From assembly GCA_020796225.1 (NCBI GenBank), contig CM036756.1, positions 52,494,363-52,558,362 of the forward strand: DNA of 64,000 nt, given 5' to 3'. Origin of the DNA: Arion vulgaris. Its lineage: Eukaryota > Mollusca > Gastropoda > Stylommatophora > Arionidae. Position 1 is the first letter of the stretch. Each line of letters starts with the position of its first letter. Below the pieces are notes generated by a model. That model was not told the origin of the DNA and ran no database searches. It worked only from the letters and a program-made list of their open reading frames with translations. Positions 43,735 through 54,546 of the stretch are shown piece after piece. Made by a program: the position numbers and the translations under genes.

Positions 43735-45770
43735 TTTGACAAAGGCTGCAGATAGAGGAATCATATGGTGGTGGATGCAGATGTGAAGGCTATCATTTAT
43801 GAAAACATGTGGAAACAGAGTAACATTGTGATCTATATGGATGGATCGGTAATTCACCACCAAAAGTCCATATGGGCCTTCTGGGCAAACTCATACTACA
43901 CAAAGAGCAAAGAAGCCAGTGGTGCATTCAGCATGACAACAATTAGCATGACAATGGATGTATTTTTCTCATACTACACAAAGAGCAAAGAAGCCAGTGG
44001 TGCATTCAGCATGACAACAATTAGCATGACAATGGATGTATTTTTCTCATACTACACAAAGAGCAAAGAAGCCAGTGGTGCATTCAGTATGACAACAATT
44101 AGCATGACAATGGCTGTATTTTTCTCATACTACACAAAGAGCAAAGAAGCCAGTGGTGCATTCAGTATGACAACAATTAGCATGACAATGGATGTATTTT
44201 CTCATACTACACAAAGAGCAAAGAAGCCAGTGGTGCATTCAGTATGACAACAATTAGCATGACAATGGATGTATTTTTCTCATACTACACAAAGAGCAAA
44301 GAAGCCAGTGGTGCATTCAGTATGACAACAATTAGCATGACAATGGATGTATTTTTCTCATACTACACAAAGAGCAAAGAAGCCAGTGGTGCATTCAGTA
44401 TGACAACAATTAGCATGACAATGGATGTATTTTTCTCATACTACACAAAGAGCAAAGAAGCCAGTGGTGCATTCAGTATGACAACAATTAGCATGACAAT
44501 GGATGTATTTTTCTCATACTACACAAAGAGCAAAGAAGCCAGTGGTGCATTCAGTATGACAACAATTAGCATGACAATGGATGTATTTTTCTCATACTAC
44601 ACAAAGAGCAAAGAAGCCAGTGGTGCATTCAGTATGACAACAATTAGCATGACAATGGATGTATTTTCTCATACTACACAAAGAGCAAAGAAGCCAGTGG
44701 TGCATTCAGTATGACAACAATTAGCATGACAATGGCTGTATTTTTCTCATACTACACAAAGAGCAAAGAAGCCAGTGGTGCATTCAGTATGACAACAATT
44801 AGCATGACAATGGATGTATTTTCTCATACTACACAAAGAGCAAAGAAGCCAGTGGTGCATTCAGTATGACAACAATTAGCATGACAATGGATGTATTTTT
44901 CTCATACTACACAAAGAGCAAAGAAGCCAGTGGTGCATTCAGTATGACAACAATTAGCATGACAATGGATGTATTTTTCTCATACTACACAAAGAGCAAA
45001 GAAGCCAGTGGTGCATTCAGTATGACAACAATTAGCATGACAATGGATGTATTTTTCTCATACTACACAAAGAGCAAAGAAGCCAGTGGTGCATTCAGCA
45101 TGACAACAATTAGCATGACAATGGATGTATTTTTCTCATACTACACAAAGAGCAAAGAAGCCAGTGGTGCATTCAGTATGACAACAATTAGCATGACAAT
45201 GGATGTATTTTCGGTGACTAAGGCATTACTCTGGCTTGAATCACAAAATTACACTAATGCCCACTTTCTGAATGATTCATTGAGTATGATCCAGAAGGTG
45301 GAGGCAGGTTCTGTGCACAGACAATGAACTGAATTACTACAAGGGTCAACAATTCATAGACTTACATTCATCTTCATTCCGGGGCACTTGATTGTCAATG
45401 GCAATGAGAGAGTGGACAAACTGGCTGGTTCTGCCACCATATTGTGGAAGGTCAGCCAAGGAATAGAGCAGACATTCTGAACTTCCCTATAGAACATGGC
45501 AGCAAAGAGGGCTTCGATCTAAACCAAGCAACATCAATAGCTAGATTGCAAGAGCTTGGATTGAGGATTAGGGTGGCCAGAAAAGAGCATCACAATAGGC
45601 GAATATCATCAATCAACATCGAACTGGTACGGTTAATTGATGGACGCTGTTGGAGATATTGTGAAGGAGATCAGAGAACATATGGACATGTCCGGAGTAC
45701 AATGAAGATATTTGAAACTGAAACTAAATATGCTAGTCTTAGTTTACAGTGGTATGCCATTTTTTGCTAC
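43735..45770 (+). mobile_element. RNase H-bearing LINE fragment with expanded repeat
   Basis: The + strand frame reads ADVKAIIYENMWK, IVIYMDGSVIHHQKSIWAFW, then 17 copies of a 26-residue repeat, and then FSVTKALLWLESQNYTNAHF, LNDSLSMIQKVEAGSV, FIFIPGHLIVNGNERVDKLA and a C-terminal zone to VRSTMKIFETET. The ribonuclease H aspartates are in YMDGS and NDSLS, and the HxxxxGNERVD block is present. The unexpanded relative at 22740-23790 has only one copy of the repeated segment. Confidence 0.85.
43894..45212 (+). repeat. 78-bp (26-codon) in-frame minisatellite, 17 copies
   Basis: Units start TACTACACAAAGAGCAAAG at 43894, 43972, 44050, 44128, 44205, 44283, 44361, 44439, 44517, 44595, 44672, 44750, 44827, 44905, 44983, 45061 and 45139. 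Most are 78 bases. Three are 77, lacking one T in the TTTTT run, which shifts the frame. The encoded unit is SYYTKSKEASGAF followed by SMTTISMTMDVFF. Only a few substitutions (GAT/GCT, AGC/AGT) occur, so expansion is recent. Confidence 0.97.
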
Positions 45771-45936
45771 AAAGAAAATGTCAGTTTTAACTTAGATTAA
45801 TACGCCTGTTTAAGCTTACAAACTTGTGTGCGTTGATTATAAATATTATGCAACGATATGAAATACAATAAAAATGAACTATGATCTCTACATAAAAGAA
45901 TATACGTAGACACATGGATTCTAAAAGACTACAATT

Positions 45937-46130
45937 GCCCGCCTGCCCAGCGTGTTCGTAGCGCATTGGACTACGGGTGACTAGCCCTTTGTGAGTGTGG
46001 GTTCAATTCTGCAGGCTGGCAGAAAAGCCACAGGTTCCTCAGATTTATGGTGTTCGTGGCACCAAACTGAAGGGTCACGATGTCCATGGCACCAAGCTGA
46101 AAGCTCAAGTGCTCTGGATCAAAAAAAAAA
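45937..46130 (+). mobile_element. tRNA-derived SINE with poly(A) tail, copy 2
   Basis: Flanked by AAAAGACTACAATT at 45923-45936 and 46131-46144. The tRNA-like head has GTAGCGCATTGGACTACGG and a B-box GGTTCAATTCT. The body contains GGTGTTCGTGGCACC and ends in A14. It is the same family as 24543-24748. It lies about 160 bases before exon 8. Confidence 0.92.
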
Positions 46131-46293
46131 AAAAGACTACAATTAAGGGTTACCCGTAATCATACAATAACATTATTTTTGTTGACATTCTTTATTGAAG
46201 TTAGAAAATGAAACTCATGTACAAGATTTCCTTATATGCTACATTATTCAAAGTATTTGCATTTTTATAATCTGTTCTTATTAAATACTGCAG

Positions 46294-46369
46294 CCCCAGA
46301 AGTGTTAAAGGGAGACAGATACTTTCAAAGTAGTGATATGTGGAGTATTGGAGTCATCGCATATATTTT
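46294..46369 (+). CDS. CaMK exon: APE motif and F helix
   Basis: The acceptor is ATACTGCAG and the donor GTAAGT. CC completes alanine, then the exon encodes PEVLKGDRYFQSSDMWSIGV followed by IAYI and two bases of leucine. It carries the APE glutamate and the F-helix aspartate in DMWS. The donor region is duplicated just downstream (46383-46410). Using the first donor keeps phase 2 and matches exon 9. Confidence 0.93.
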
Positions 46370-46416
46370 GTAAGTTTTGCTTCATCGCATATATTTTGTA
46401 AGTTTTGCTTCATCGC
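46355..46416 (+). repeat. 28-bp tandem duplication including the splice donor
   Basis: 46355-46382 and 46383-46410 are identical 28-base units, each containing TATATTTTGTAAGT. Six bases of a third unit follow, before the LINE begins. Confidence 0.97.
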
Positions 46417-47827
46417 AAAACGACTACAGAAACTGGCGGAGCGTGTTCTTCCAGAGTCACAATGTGGATTCAGAGCTGGACGGTCAACAACTGACATGAT
46501 ATTTACCCTTCGACAGCTACAAGAGAAGTGCAGAGAGCAGAGCAAGCCTCTATGTATTGCTTTCGTGGATCTGACTAAGGCATTTGACACAGTCAGCAGG
46601 CCAAGTCTTTATAAAATATTGAAGCATATTGGCTGTCCCCAAAGTTGCTCCAATTGATTGTTTCCTTCCATGAGGGCATGAAAGCCAGCATACAGTTCGA
46701 TGGCAGTACATCTGATAGTTTTGAGGTTAAGAGTGGAGTCAAGCAGGGCTGTGTCCTTGCCCCCACTCTCTTTGGCATCTTCTTCGCAGTCCTTTGAACC
46801 ACGCCTTAGGGGACGCTGATGGTGATGTTTTCATCCGCACTAGATCTGATGGTTCACTGTTTAACTTGGCTCGCTTAAGAGCCAAGACAAAAACAACAAA
46901 AATACTTCTCAAGGACCTCCTTTTCGCTGACGATGCTGCCTTAGTCGCCCACAGTGAGACTACACTGCAATGTCTAACTAATAATTTGTCAAAGGCATGC
47001 GACCTCTTTTCTCTGACAATAAGTGTCTCCAAAACAGTTGTATTATGTCAGGAGGTAAGACATCAAATATCACTTTAAATGGCAACCATCTAACACCAGT
47101 GCAAAAATTCTGCTATCTTGGGTCCACGGTCACTGCCAGCCTTTCTCTTGATGAAGAAATCAACGCTCGTATAGGGAGTGTGGCTACTACATTCGGCATA
47201 CTATCAAAGCGAGCGTGGGACAACAAAAATTGACATTGCAGACGAAGACTCAAATATATCGAGCCTGTGTAATTAGTTCTTTACTATATGGCTCAGAAAC
47301 ATGGACAGCCTACTCAAGACACGAGAGGAGACTTAACATCTTTCACATTCGATGTCTCCGCAAGATTATGAACATCAGGTGGTACGACAAGATAACCAAC
47401 TCTGACGTACTACAACGTAACCAACTCTGATGTACTACAACGTGCAAATCTGCCTTCCATCATGGGCATGCTCAGCAGTAGACGACTAAGATGGTTGGGA
47501 TATGTGAGAAGAATGGAAACTTATAGCATACCAAAACAAATGTTGTTCTGTGAACTTTCGGAGGGAAGAGGCACCAGGGCAGACCACTGCTCAGATATAA
47601 AGATGTCTGCAAAGCCTCAATGAAAAACTTCTATAGGTCCCAGCACATGGGAGGGACTAGCTGATGACAGAGTTGTGTGGAAAGCCAAATTACGAAAGGG
47701 CGCAGAGTCTTTTGAGAAGAGACTTATGTACGAGCTGAACGACAAGAGAGAAAAGTGAAAACTCAGAAGTTGTCACAGTAAAACACTTGCCAATTGACCG
47801 TCTGTAAAGATGAAAAGGGCCATATAT
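46416..47827 (+). mobile_element. LINE C, 5'-truncated copy
   Basis: It starts inside the RT (AAAACGACTACAGAAACTGG) and ends with the family 3' end ACAGTAAAACACTTGCC ... GGCCATATATA. Frames give RLQKLAERVLPESQCGFRAG, FVDLTKAFDTVSRPSLYKIL, LLFADDAALVAHSETTLQ, FCYLGSTVTASLSLDEEI, LLYGSETWTAYSRHERRL and RRLRWLGYVRRMET-like blocks. A 21-bp local duplication (CGTAACCAACTCTGA-type) near 47405-47430 breaks one frame. It is over 90% alike by eye to 36750-38010. Confidence 0.88.
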
Positions 47828-50400
47828 AAATAATTATAATTCCTCTCGTACCGTTTTGCGTTACATAGGGCCTGCAAGCAATTTCTCCATACCGCTCTAT
47901 CCCGGCAACTCGCTCAATCTCCTCCATGGAACTGAGACCAATATTTCTTGCCTCTCTCAGCAAAGTTCGTTCAGGGTCTCCCTAGGTCGTCCTCTCTTTC
48001 TTGAACTCTTTGCATCCCACTTCAATGCCTGCTTTGATATTCGTTGATCATTTCTCCTCAAGATGTGTCCAATATATCTCCATCTTCTCTTTCCTATAAC
48101 AGTTGTCCAGATATTTTTCTGATTTCATCACTTCTCCTGAATTCGTTCCATTTTATGTTCATTATTTTTCGCAGACTTCTATTTTCAAATGCATTCAGCT
48201 TGCTTTCTATATCTTTAGTCATTTTTCAACTCTCGCTGGCATATGTTAGAATTGATACAACATTTGAATTGAAAATTCGTAATTTAGTTTTAATACTATA
48301 TAACTTGCAGTTCCATATTTTATTTAGACTTTTAAAAGCTGATGTTGCTTTGCCAATTCGTATCATAATTTCTTTTTTAACATTTCCTGTGCAATCAAAA
48401 TAATACCTAAATACATAAACTGCTCTGTTATTTTTATCATTTTAGATTCCAGGGTGATATCTGCATTACTTGCCATAGGTGTCTTCATTATATTTGTTTT
48501 TTCATAGCTTATCTGCAGTCCAACTTTTGATGCCAAGTTGTCTGTTTTTCTTTGCATATCTTGGTTGTTTCTACTTAACATGGCAAAATCATCTGCAAAA
48601 TCCAAATCTTCTAGTTGACTATTTTCTACCCAATCGATGCCAGTTTTGCCCCTGCAACATTCTCGCATCACCCAGTCAATTCCCACTTCAAACAATAGCC
48701 TTGCTTTACTCCAGTTTCAACCATAAACCAGTCGATGTGTCCACCATCAGTGCGATCTGCACACTGTGAACCATCATAGAGGCTCTTGATAATGTTTATT
48801 ATTTTGTCTGGTATTCCATAGCATCTCAGAATATTCCACGGGGAGATTCTGTGTAGACTATCAAAGGCTTTTTTAAAATTGATGAAATTTAGTAAAAGTG
48901 GTTGTTGCTTCTCAATATGTTCCTCCAAAATGAGTCATAGGGTAATTATTTGGTCTAAGCAGCTTCTCCCAGGTCTAAAACCAGCTTGTTCTTCTCTCAG
49001 GGGTTGTGTCCACTGTTCCTTTGATTATATTAAGAATGATTTTGCAGAAAGTCTTGGTCATTACTGATAATAGGGTGATCCCTCTCCAGTTGTTGCAATC
49101 TTTGAGATCACCTTTTTTGGGGATCTTAACAATTATTCCCTTTTTCCATTGATCTGGGACAGTTTCTTCTTCCCATAGTTTATTAAATAGTTCTTGCACC
49201 TGGCTAATAGTTGTATCATCAGCCGCTTTGAGCATTTCTGCTGTATTGTTATCGTCACCCGCTGCCTTATTGTTTATCAAGGAACGGATTGCCTCCTTGA
49301 CCTCAGCTACACTTATCGCATGAGTGGTTACCGGAGCCCAAATTTGGGGTGTAAAGAATAGAACCACTGTTATCTGCCACGAATTTCATAAGAGGCGACT
49401 AAGGAGGTTTGGCTGAAATTGGATGGACATATCCTAAACATGTAGAAGTCTATGCATTTAGGGGCCTACCAAACCAATGTGCAATGTATACACGTTCTTG
49501 GCAATAGTATCACAAAGAGTGATTAAAATTGGTCGTAAAGAACGAACGCAAAGAAGAAGAAGCTACACTTATTTCTTTGTTAATTGGTAGAGAGCTGTTT
49601 TTTGCCTCTTCGTCAAACTTGAGTAGTACTAGTGGATCAGGTCTATTTAATATTTCTTCAAAATGTTTTGCCCATCTTTTCTTCTGCTTGGTATCTGATG
49701 TTAGTACTTTACCATCTTTACTCTTGATTGGGCCACCCTTTTGAAACAATAGTTCCAGTAAGTTGTTTTAGTGTATTGTATAGCATTTTACTGTTTCAAG
49801 TCTTAGCTGTCTTTTGCCCTTCTTCAGCCAGTCAATTGACATATGCTTTTTTATCTCTTCTAGCCGCTCTTTTCACTCCCTTGTCTTATAGTCTATTGGT
49901 CTTTTAGTCTATTTAGTCTATTCCTCTTTAGCTTTAATTTCATCTGTTACATTCTTAGTATTAAATATCGCTAGTTTCATCTTTATTTCTTCGTGAATAC
50001 ATTTCCAGGTGCCATCGCTTATCTATGGTTTTCTGTTTTTCGTCTTTAATCCTGCGCTACTATTTGCTGCCCCAATAGTGTGTCCTTTATCTTAGTCTAT
50101 TTGTCTTCAATGTTCTGTTCATTTTCACCATTGAGTAACGTGAACCTATTCTTAAGTTCGAGCTGATATTCCTCTTTTACTTCTTTATTTTGTAGCCTTT
50201 AACTGTCTATTCGCAGTTGCTCTTTTTTAGTATGATAAATTTATTTCAGTTTCAATTTACCTATGTATAATATATGATCACTTCCTACATCTGCTGATCT
50301 GTATGCACGGACATCCAGCAATGATGTTCTAAATTGTGTATTTATACACATATGGTCAATCTGATTCCTGGTCACTCAAAATAGTTATATAGTTAGATGT
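47828..50400 (-). mobile_element. LINE B (RTE-like), degraded, holding a SINE
   Basis: In minus-strand order: NQIDHMCINTQFRTSLLDV (about 50390-50290, endonuclease end), GPIKSKDGKVL and RWAKHFEEILNRPDPL (49749-49600), VKEAIRSLINNKAAGDDNNT, KIPKKGDLKDCNNWRGITLL (49367-48975), FINFKKAFDSLHRISPWNIL and VETGVKQGYC (48928-48668). LEDLDFADDFAMLSRNNQDM (48695-48363) holds the catalytic FADD. The C-terminus NIGLSSMEEIERVAGIERYG is at about 47950-47850. Many stops. The tail is an ATA-rich run. A SINE interrupts it at 49317-49561. Confidence 0.85.
49317..49561 (+). mobile_element. SINE with GTCGTAAGAGGCGAC-type core, copy 3, nested in LINE B
   Basis: Flanked by the perfect 12-bp duplication AGCTACACTTAT at 49305-49316 and 49562-49573. 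It shares GAGTGGTTACCGGAGCCCAA, CATAAGAGGCGACTAAGGAG and GGGGCCTACCAAACCAATG with the other copies. The tail is AAGAAGAAG. Confidence 0.93.
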
Positions 50401-50880
50401 TATATTGAAGATTCACTCTAGATTCTGTGAAGTTATATCGAACATAATAATTAAAAAAACAAAAACATAGCATATCCTTTACAGGACATAGCCATCAACT
50501 ACAGTAAACGAGTCATTGATTTTCTAGGCACCACTTATACGTTCAGTAGTTTGCCATTGCTTTCTGAACGATGAGGTCTATTTTACCTTTTGTAAAAATC
50601 CCACGGAAACGAATTTGCTTCCAAACTGTGGGGTTTGAACCAGGTACGCTTGGGTTTATGATCAAGCTCACTACCGCTTGAGCTACAGACGCTCACCCGC
50701 TGCCTTATTGTTTATCAAGGAGCGGATTGCTTCCTTGAACATAATGTAGAAAAAAACCACCTGAAGAAACAGATATCATCCAGAGATAGCAAAGACACTA
50801 CATACCCCGGACCCAAGTGAACCCATACATACACTGATGTATCATCGGACACAACAGCAAGAAAAAAATGAGCCAGTACC
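50400..50880. other. Intron spacer with tRNA-like sequence and a LINE B scrap
   Basis: On the minus strand 50700-50620 looks tRNA-like (CTGTAGCTCAAGCGGTAG A-box; TGGTTCAAACCCC B-box), probably a SINE head. Directly after it, 50693-50739 repeats 47 bases of LINE B from 49255-49301. The remainder is unassigned. Confidence 0.5.
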
Positions 50881-51092
50881 ATCATTATACTTCAAGATGA
50901 CACCACAATAAAGAATTCAAATGCTACCAGAGAACTCTCAACAAAATTTCACAGCTGAGAAACAAACAATTGTTGATGTAGCAAAAATACTGCAGGAAAC
51001 AAAATACAAAATAACAAACTTGTCTTCATGTGCAACTGCATGTCAGTCCTGCAGGCCATACAAAGGATACCACAGGATAATATGGAGAGTCT

Positions 51093-53094
51093 TCTTCTTC
51101 TCTTGTTTGCCCGCTGTTAATTCAGGCAGAAAGTCATGGCGCCTGGTATTGCGCTTCTGACTGATTTTTGCACTAGACCTATTTTACCCTTTTACAGGCA
51201 TCCCTCAACCATACAGACAGCCTCGCCAACTTCAGAGGTACTTGAAGCTTAGAACCTCCAAGTGTGATTGTTGCAGGAGACCTGTTGTCCTTGTAACTCT
51301 TTCTCTGACAGAGTTAGTTAGTGAAGACAGAACGGATGACTTCTCTAATGGATTTCCTGCCTTTGGTGAGGTCGTTCCGTACGCATCGTATGATAAATAC
51401 TCTTTGATGATCTTTTAGTGCTGTAAATTTTCCACTTGGATCTACACCAAAGAGCATTAGCTTACTTTGCGCTGACTTGAGTGAGGACACCCCGATTTAG
51501 CAGAATTTTCGACCCTTCTAGGGCTAGTCACGGGAACTGTCACCTTTCTTGTATTCGTTGCTCTTTTACAATCATTTTTGCCGTATATGTGGGCGTTATA
51601 ATCTTCGCCAAAAGAGTATGTCTACAATATGCACTCTTTCTGACTATATGAGGTCGTTTCAGATTAGAAACATTCTCAGTCATTGGAGACGCATGTGCTT
51701 TGTCAAACAAGCGATCATATTTTGCGGTATGCTTAGCCTTTATATGATCTGTGCCATGGTGTTTGGACGTCATCTTACTCTGTTTAGGATGATCGACGTC
51801 CAAAAAGTATTGCCCTTAGCCGATGTTTGGGTTTGTACGAGTCAAGCCTTTGCATTATCAGCCTTACTTTTCTATCCACAGTGAGATTGTTTCTGAGTAG
51901 GAGTATTCTCAACCGTTTCGGGGCACATGGCAATTTGTAAGGTTTTACTTTGCATTTTCCCTGACCCCGGGAAACACAGGGCTGGGCACATATATTTTAG
52001 AGGGTCGTTTCAAACGGCACTAGAAACGCAACTGACATTTTGCGTTCGTCAATATCACTCAATTCAGTTCTTCCAGGGATGCTAGTTGTAAATGTAACAG
52101 TACCTTGCCCGGTTGTCCCAGGGAGGGCAGTCCCTTTAGGCATCATCCACGCCATTTCTTTCGAGGGTGTTAGTTGTTAATGCAACAGTACCTTGCCCAG
52201 TTGTCCCATGGAGGGCAGTTTCGTTTTGTATCACCCACCTCAGTTCTTCCGGGGATGTTAGTTGTTTATGCAACAGTACCTTGCCCGGTTGTCCCAGGGA
52301 GGGCAGTTTCGTTAGGCACTAAAATGCAAATTTAGAATTTGCACTCGACCAACCTTACCCAGTAAAATGTACCTGCGCTAAGTCTTTGATACGGAGTTTA
52401 CCCCAATCTTCCCATGTGTCGACATGATACTTTACAGTGTTTTCAGAGACACTTGAAGGGACCTCTGATTTGCACTGGTTTCAAGCCTCTGCTGGGCTTT
52501 CTAGTTTTCCCTGCTCATCTGGGTGGTCTGCTGACCCCTTCATTTGCCATGCCTTCCTGTTGCTTCATCACCAGCACCTTGCGTGTCTGCCCCGCCTTTG
52601 AGATAACCTGTGTATCGTCCGTATGCGTGTTCACTCCACTTTGGTGCCCGCCCCACCGTGTTTATCGAGTTTCTTACCGTGTTCACATTTACCGTGCCTC
52701 GAGTCTGCCCTGACACAGGGTTCAAATCTGGCCCCCATCTATGGACTCTTGCCCCATAGGTGGCAGTTTTGGTGCGGTCATTTACTCCGGGGACGTTAGC
52801 ATTTGTTTGCTGACAAATCGTACACTGCTGTTTTCTTACGTTTCTGCATTAATTTTGGCATCTTTTCATCGGCCTGAAGATGTGTGCATTCTGTTCAGGA
52901 ATTTTTGGACCTGCATTGTTTTTCCGTGCTTGCACTACTACCACTACCTGTAGCTCTCCCTCAATCCCTGCCCACTTAGCCAGACCGGAACCAATGTCTG
53001 TCACCAGGGTCACCACAAGGAGGTGGGGCAGGATCTTGATTAGTGCCAGCTCACTAATCCTGGCACAGTGTTGTCCCCATGCGCCTTTGACCCC
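51093..53094 (-). mobile_element. Non-coding AAG-tailed retroelement with 88-bp repeats
   Basis: Read on the minus strand, it starts near 53094 with a GGGGTCAAAGGCGCATGGGG region and GTGACAGACATTGGTTCCGG. It ends near 51093 with AAGAAGAAG. A GAGAGTCT octamer occurs at each edge. It is homologous to 27940-29231, with a longer middle (51200-52000) of unknown nature. Open frames inside have no recognisable protein features. Confidence 0.72.
52060..52318. repeat. 88-bp tandem repeat, three units, in the retroelement
   Basis: ACAGTACCTTGCCC recurs at 52097, 52185 and 52273. Each is followed by a GGTTGTCCC..GGAGGGCAGT block and a CAGTTCTTCCGGGGATGTTAG-type start (first 20 bases cited). Two related units are in the inner element at 28474-28655. 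Confidence 0.9.
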
Positions 53095-54546
53095 GAGAGA
53101 GTCTGACAATCCAGCTAAACAAGCCCTCATAAACACAACCAAATTATTATCCAATAGATACCAGCTCAATGTGGCATATCAGGAAATAAGAGAGCAGACA
53201 AACTGGCTAGAAAGGAAACAAAGTTGATACAACCTAAACACGAAGAGTCATCACCAGAGATCAAGATACATATAAAACACAAATACAAACAGTTGTGGAG
53301 GCAACAAATCAACACCCACAAGATCCCAACAGCAGTCTAACAGAAAATGCATGACAATTTTCTCCAAACAAGAAAATTGCAGGCTTAACCAGTCACTTTC
53401 TTTTTTTTTTTAAATCCTGTTTTGCCTCATAGCGTCAGGAAAAGAAAAGATTTATAGAACAGGATTTTGTGTGTGCTGCTTCATAAATAGTGTTTTTTTC
53501 ACTGCATTTGTTATTTATATGGTACATATTTTGCGTGGATGGCCTTTTGCTTTGTATACACTGTAACGAATTATAGTTCGTTCCAAAATTCGTGATCATC
53601 TTTACCGACCGATATAAAATCATCCACTTGACAGAAATTCTTGATTTTTATATTTTTAGATAGGTAACAGTGACGACGTTCCAAAAGTATTTTTGCCCAC
53701 AAAAACTTTAGTTATTTAAGATTTGAATTATATGTTATTACTAATTTAACAGCGATGTTGATTTGGTATGATTTTTGAATGTTAACTTAGTTCATAGTTC
53801 ATAAGTTAAGTACGGTTCCAACTTCACTGCAACGGGTCACCCAATAATTGCTCCGTTCCTGTGCCAATGAATATCACACGAAATGCTAACACCTGTGAAA
53901 AGTTTCCTGTGTGAACTAATTCAAGAATGAAACAGCCGCGTACCGCTGCAAAAAAGCAACCTGCACCGCATAAATGCATATGGCCGTCGCGAATGTAGCA
54001 ACACAAAACTGATCATCACTTGAATTGCAATTCTTGTCGAAGGGACATCAATCACGGCAAAATCCAGCTTTCTGCACTCGCAATATAACTGCATTCGGCA
54101 GATTGAGCTTGTTCGTCATAACCGCTGTCCGCCATTTTCTGAATACACACAACAAACGCACGGTTGACACAGCAAAAAGCATTCCATGTAACAGTCACAG
54201 CGTTGCTCAAGCACTAACTCAGTAGCTCGGCAAACGAAACCGGAAAATACCCGACCAAACATGGCGGGAATGCGCTAGCAAAGTCGTGTTCAGAACCAAA
54301 CCATTCTGACTCTGAATGGCCCTCCCGCATTCCGCCATTGTTGGCCAGATTTTAACTTACGAAAGTGAAGTATTGACGTCAAGATGCCAATGTGCGCTCC
54401 ACGTGCAATTCAGCAGTAGTTAAAATCGGGAATCCTGTGAAATTAATCATTTCATACTGTATGTGAAAGATTGTCATTGACGTGTCACAAACCATTTATT
54501 TGCATTACTTGAAGCGGAAGGTACTATTTTATTATCAGTATTAGAA

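Larger units (their letters stand above)
50880..53240 (+). mobile_element. Old RNase H LINE remnant split by a non-coding retroelement
   Basis: The outer parts (50880-51092 and 53095-53240) keep only faint coding traces, such as REQTNWLERKQS at about 53190, similar to the N-E-AD block of RNase H. The assignment is weak. It mainly serves as the target of the insertion at 51093-53094. Confidence 0.4.

Noticed and set aside
43765..45327. A repeat-rich secreted or structural protein gene encoded by the 26-residue repeats
   Set aside because: The frame upstream and downstream of the array is a LINE ribonuclease H domain with its active-site blocks, and the unexpanded sister copy confirms the origin.
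46370..46410. Second donor as the true end of exon 8
   Set aside because: It would add 28 bases and break the phase with exon 9. The first donor gives IAYIL joined to LCGYEPFYDE, matching the family.
50620..50700. A functional tRNA gene on the minus strand
   Set aside because: The boxes are good, but the acceptor stem ends do not match and the neighbourhood is repeat-derived. It is kept only as a tRNA-like sequence.
51549..51884. 111-residue + strand open frame as a membrane protein
   Set aside because: It is hydrophobic in places, but it lies antisense inside the non-coding retroelement, with no related sequence in the other copy and no splice context.
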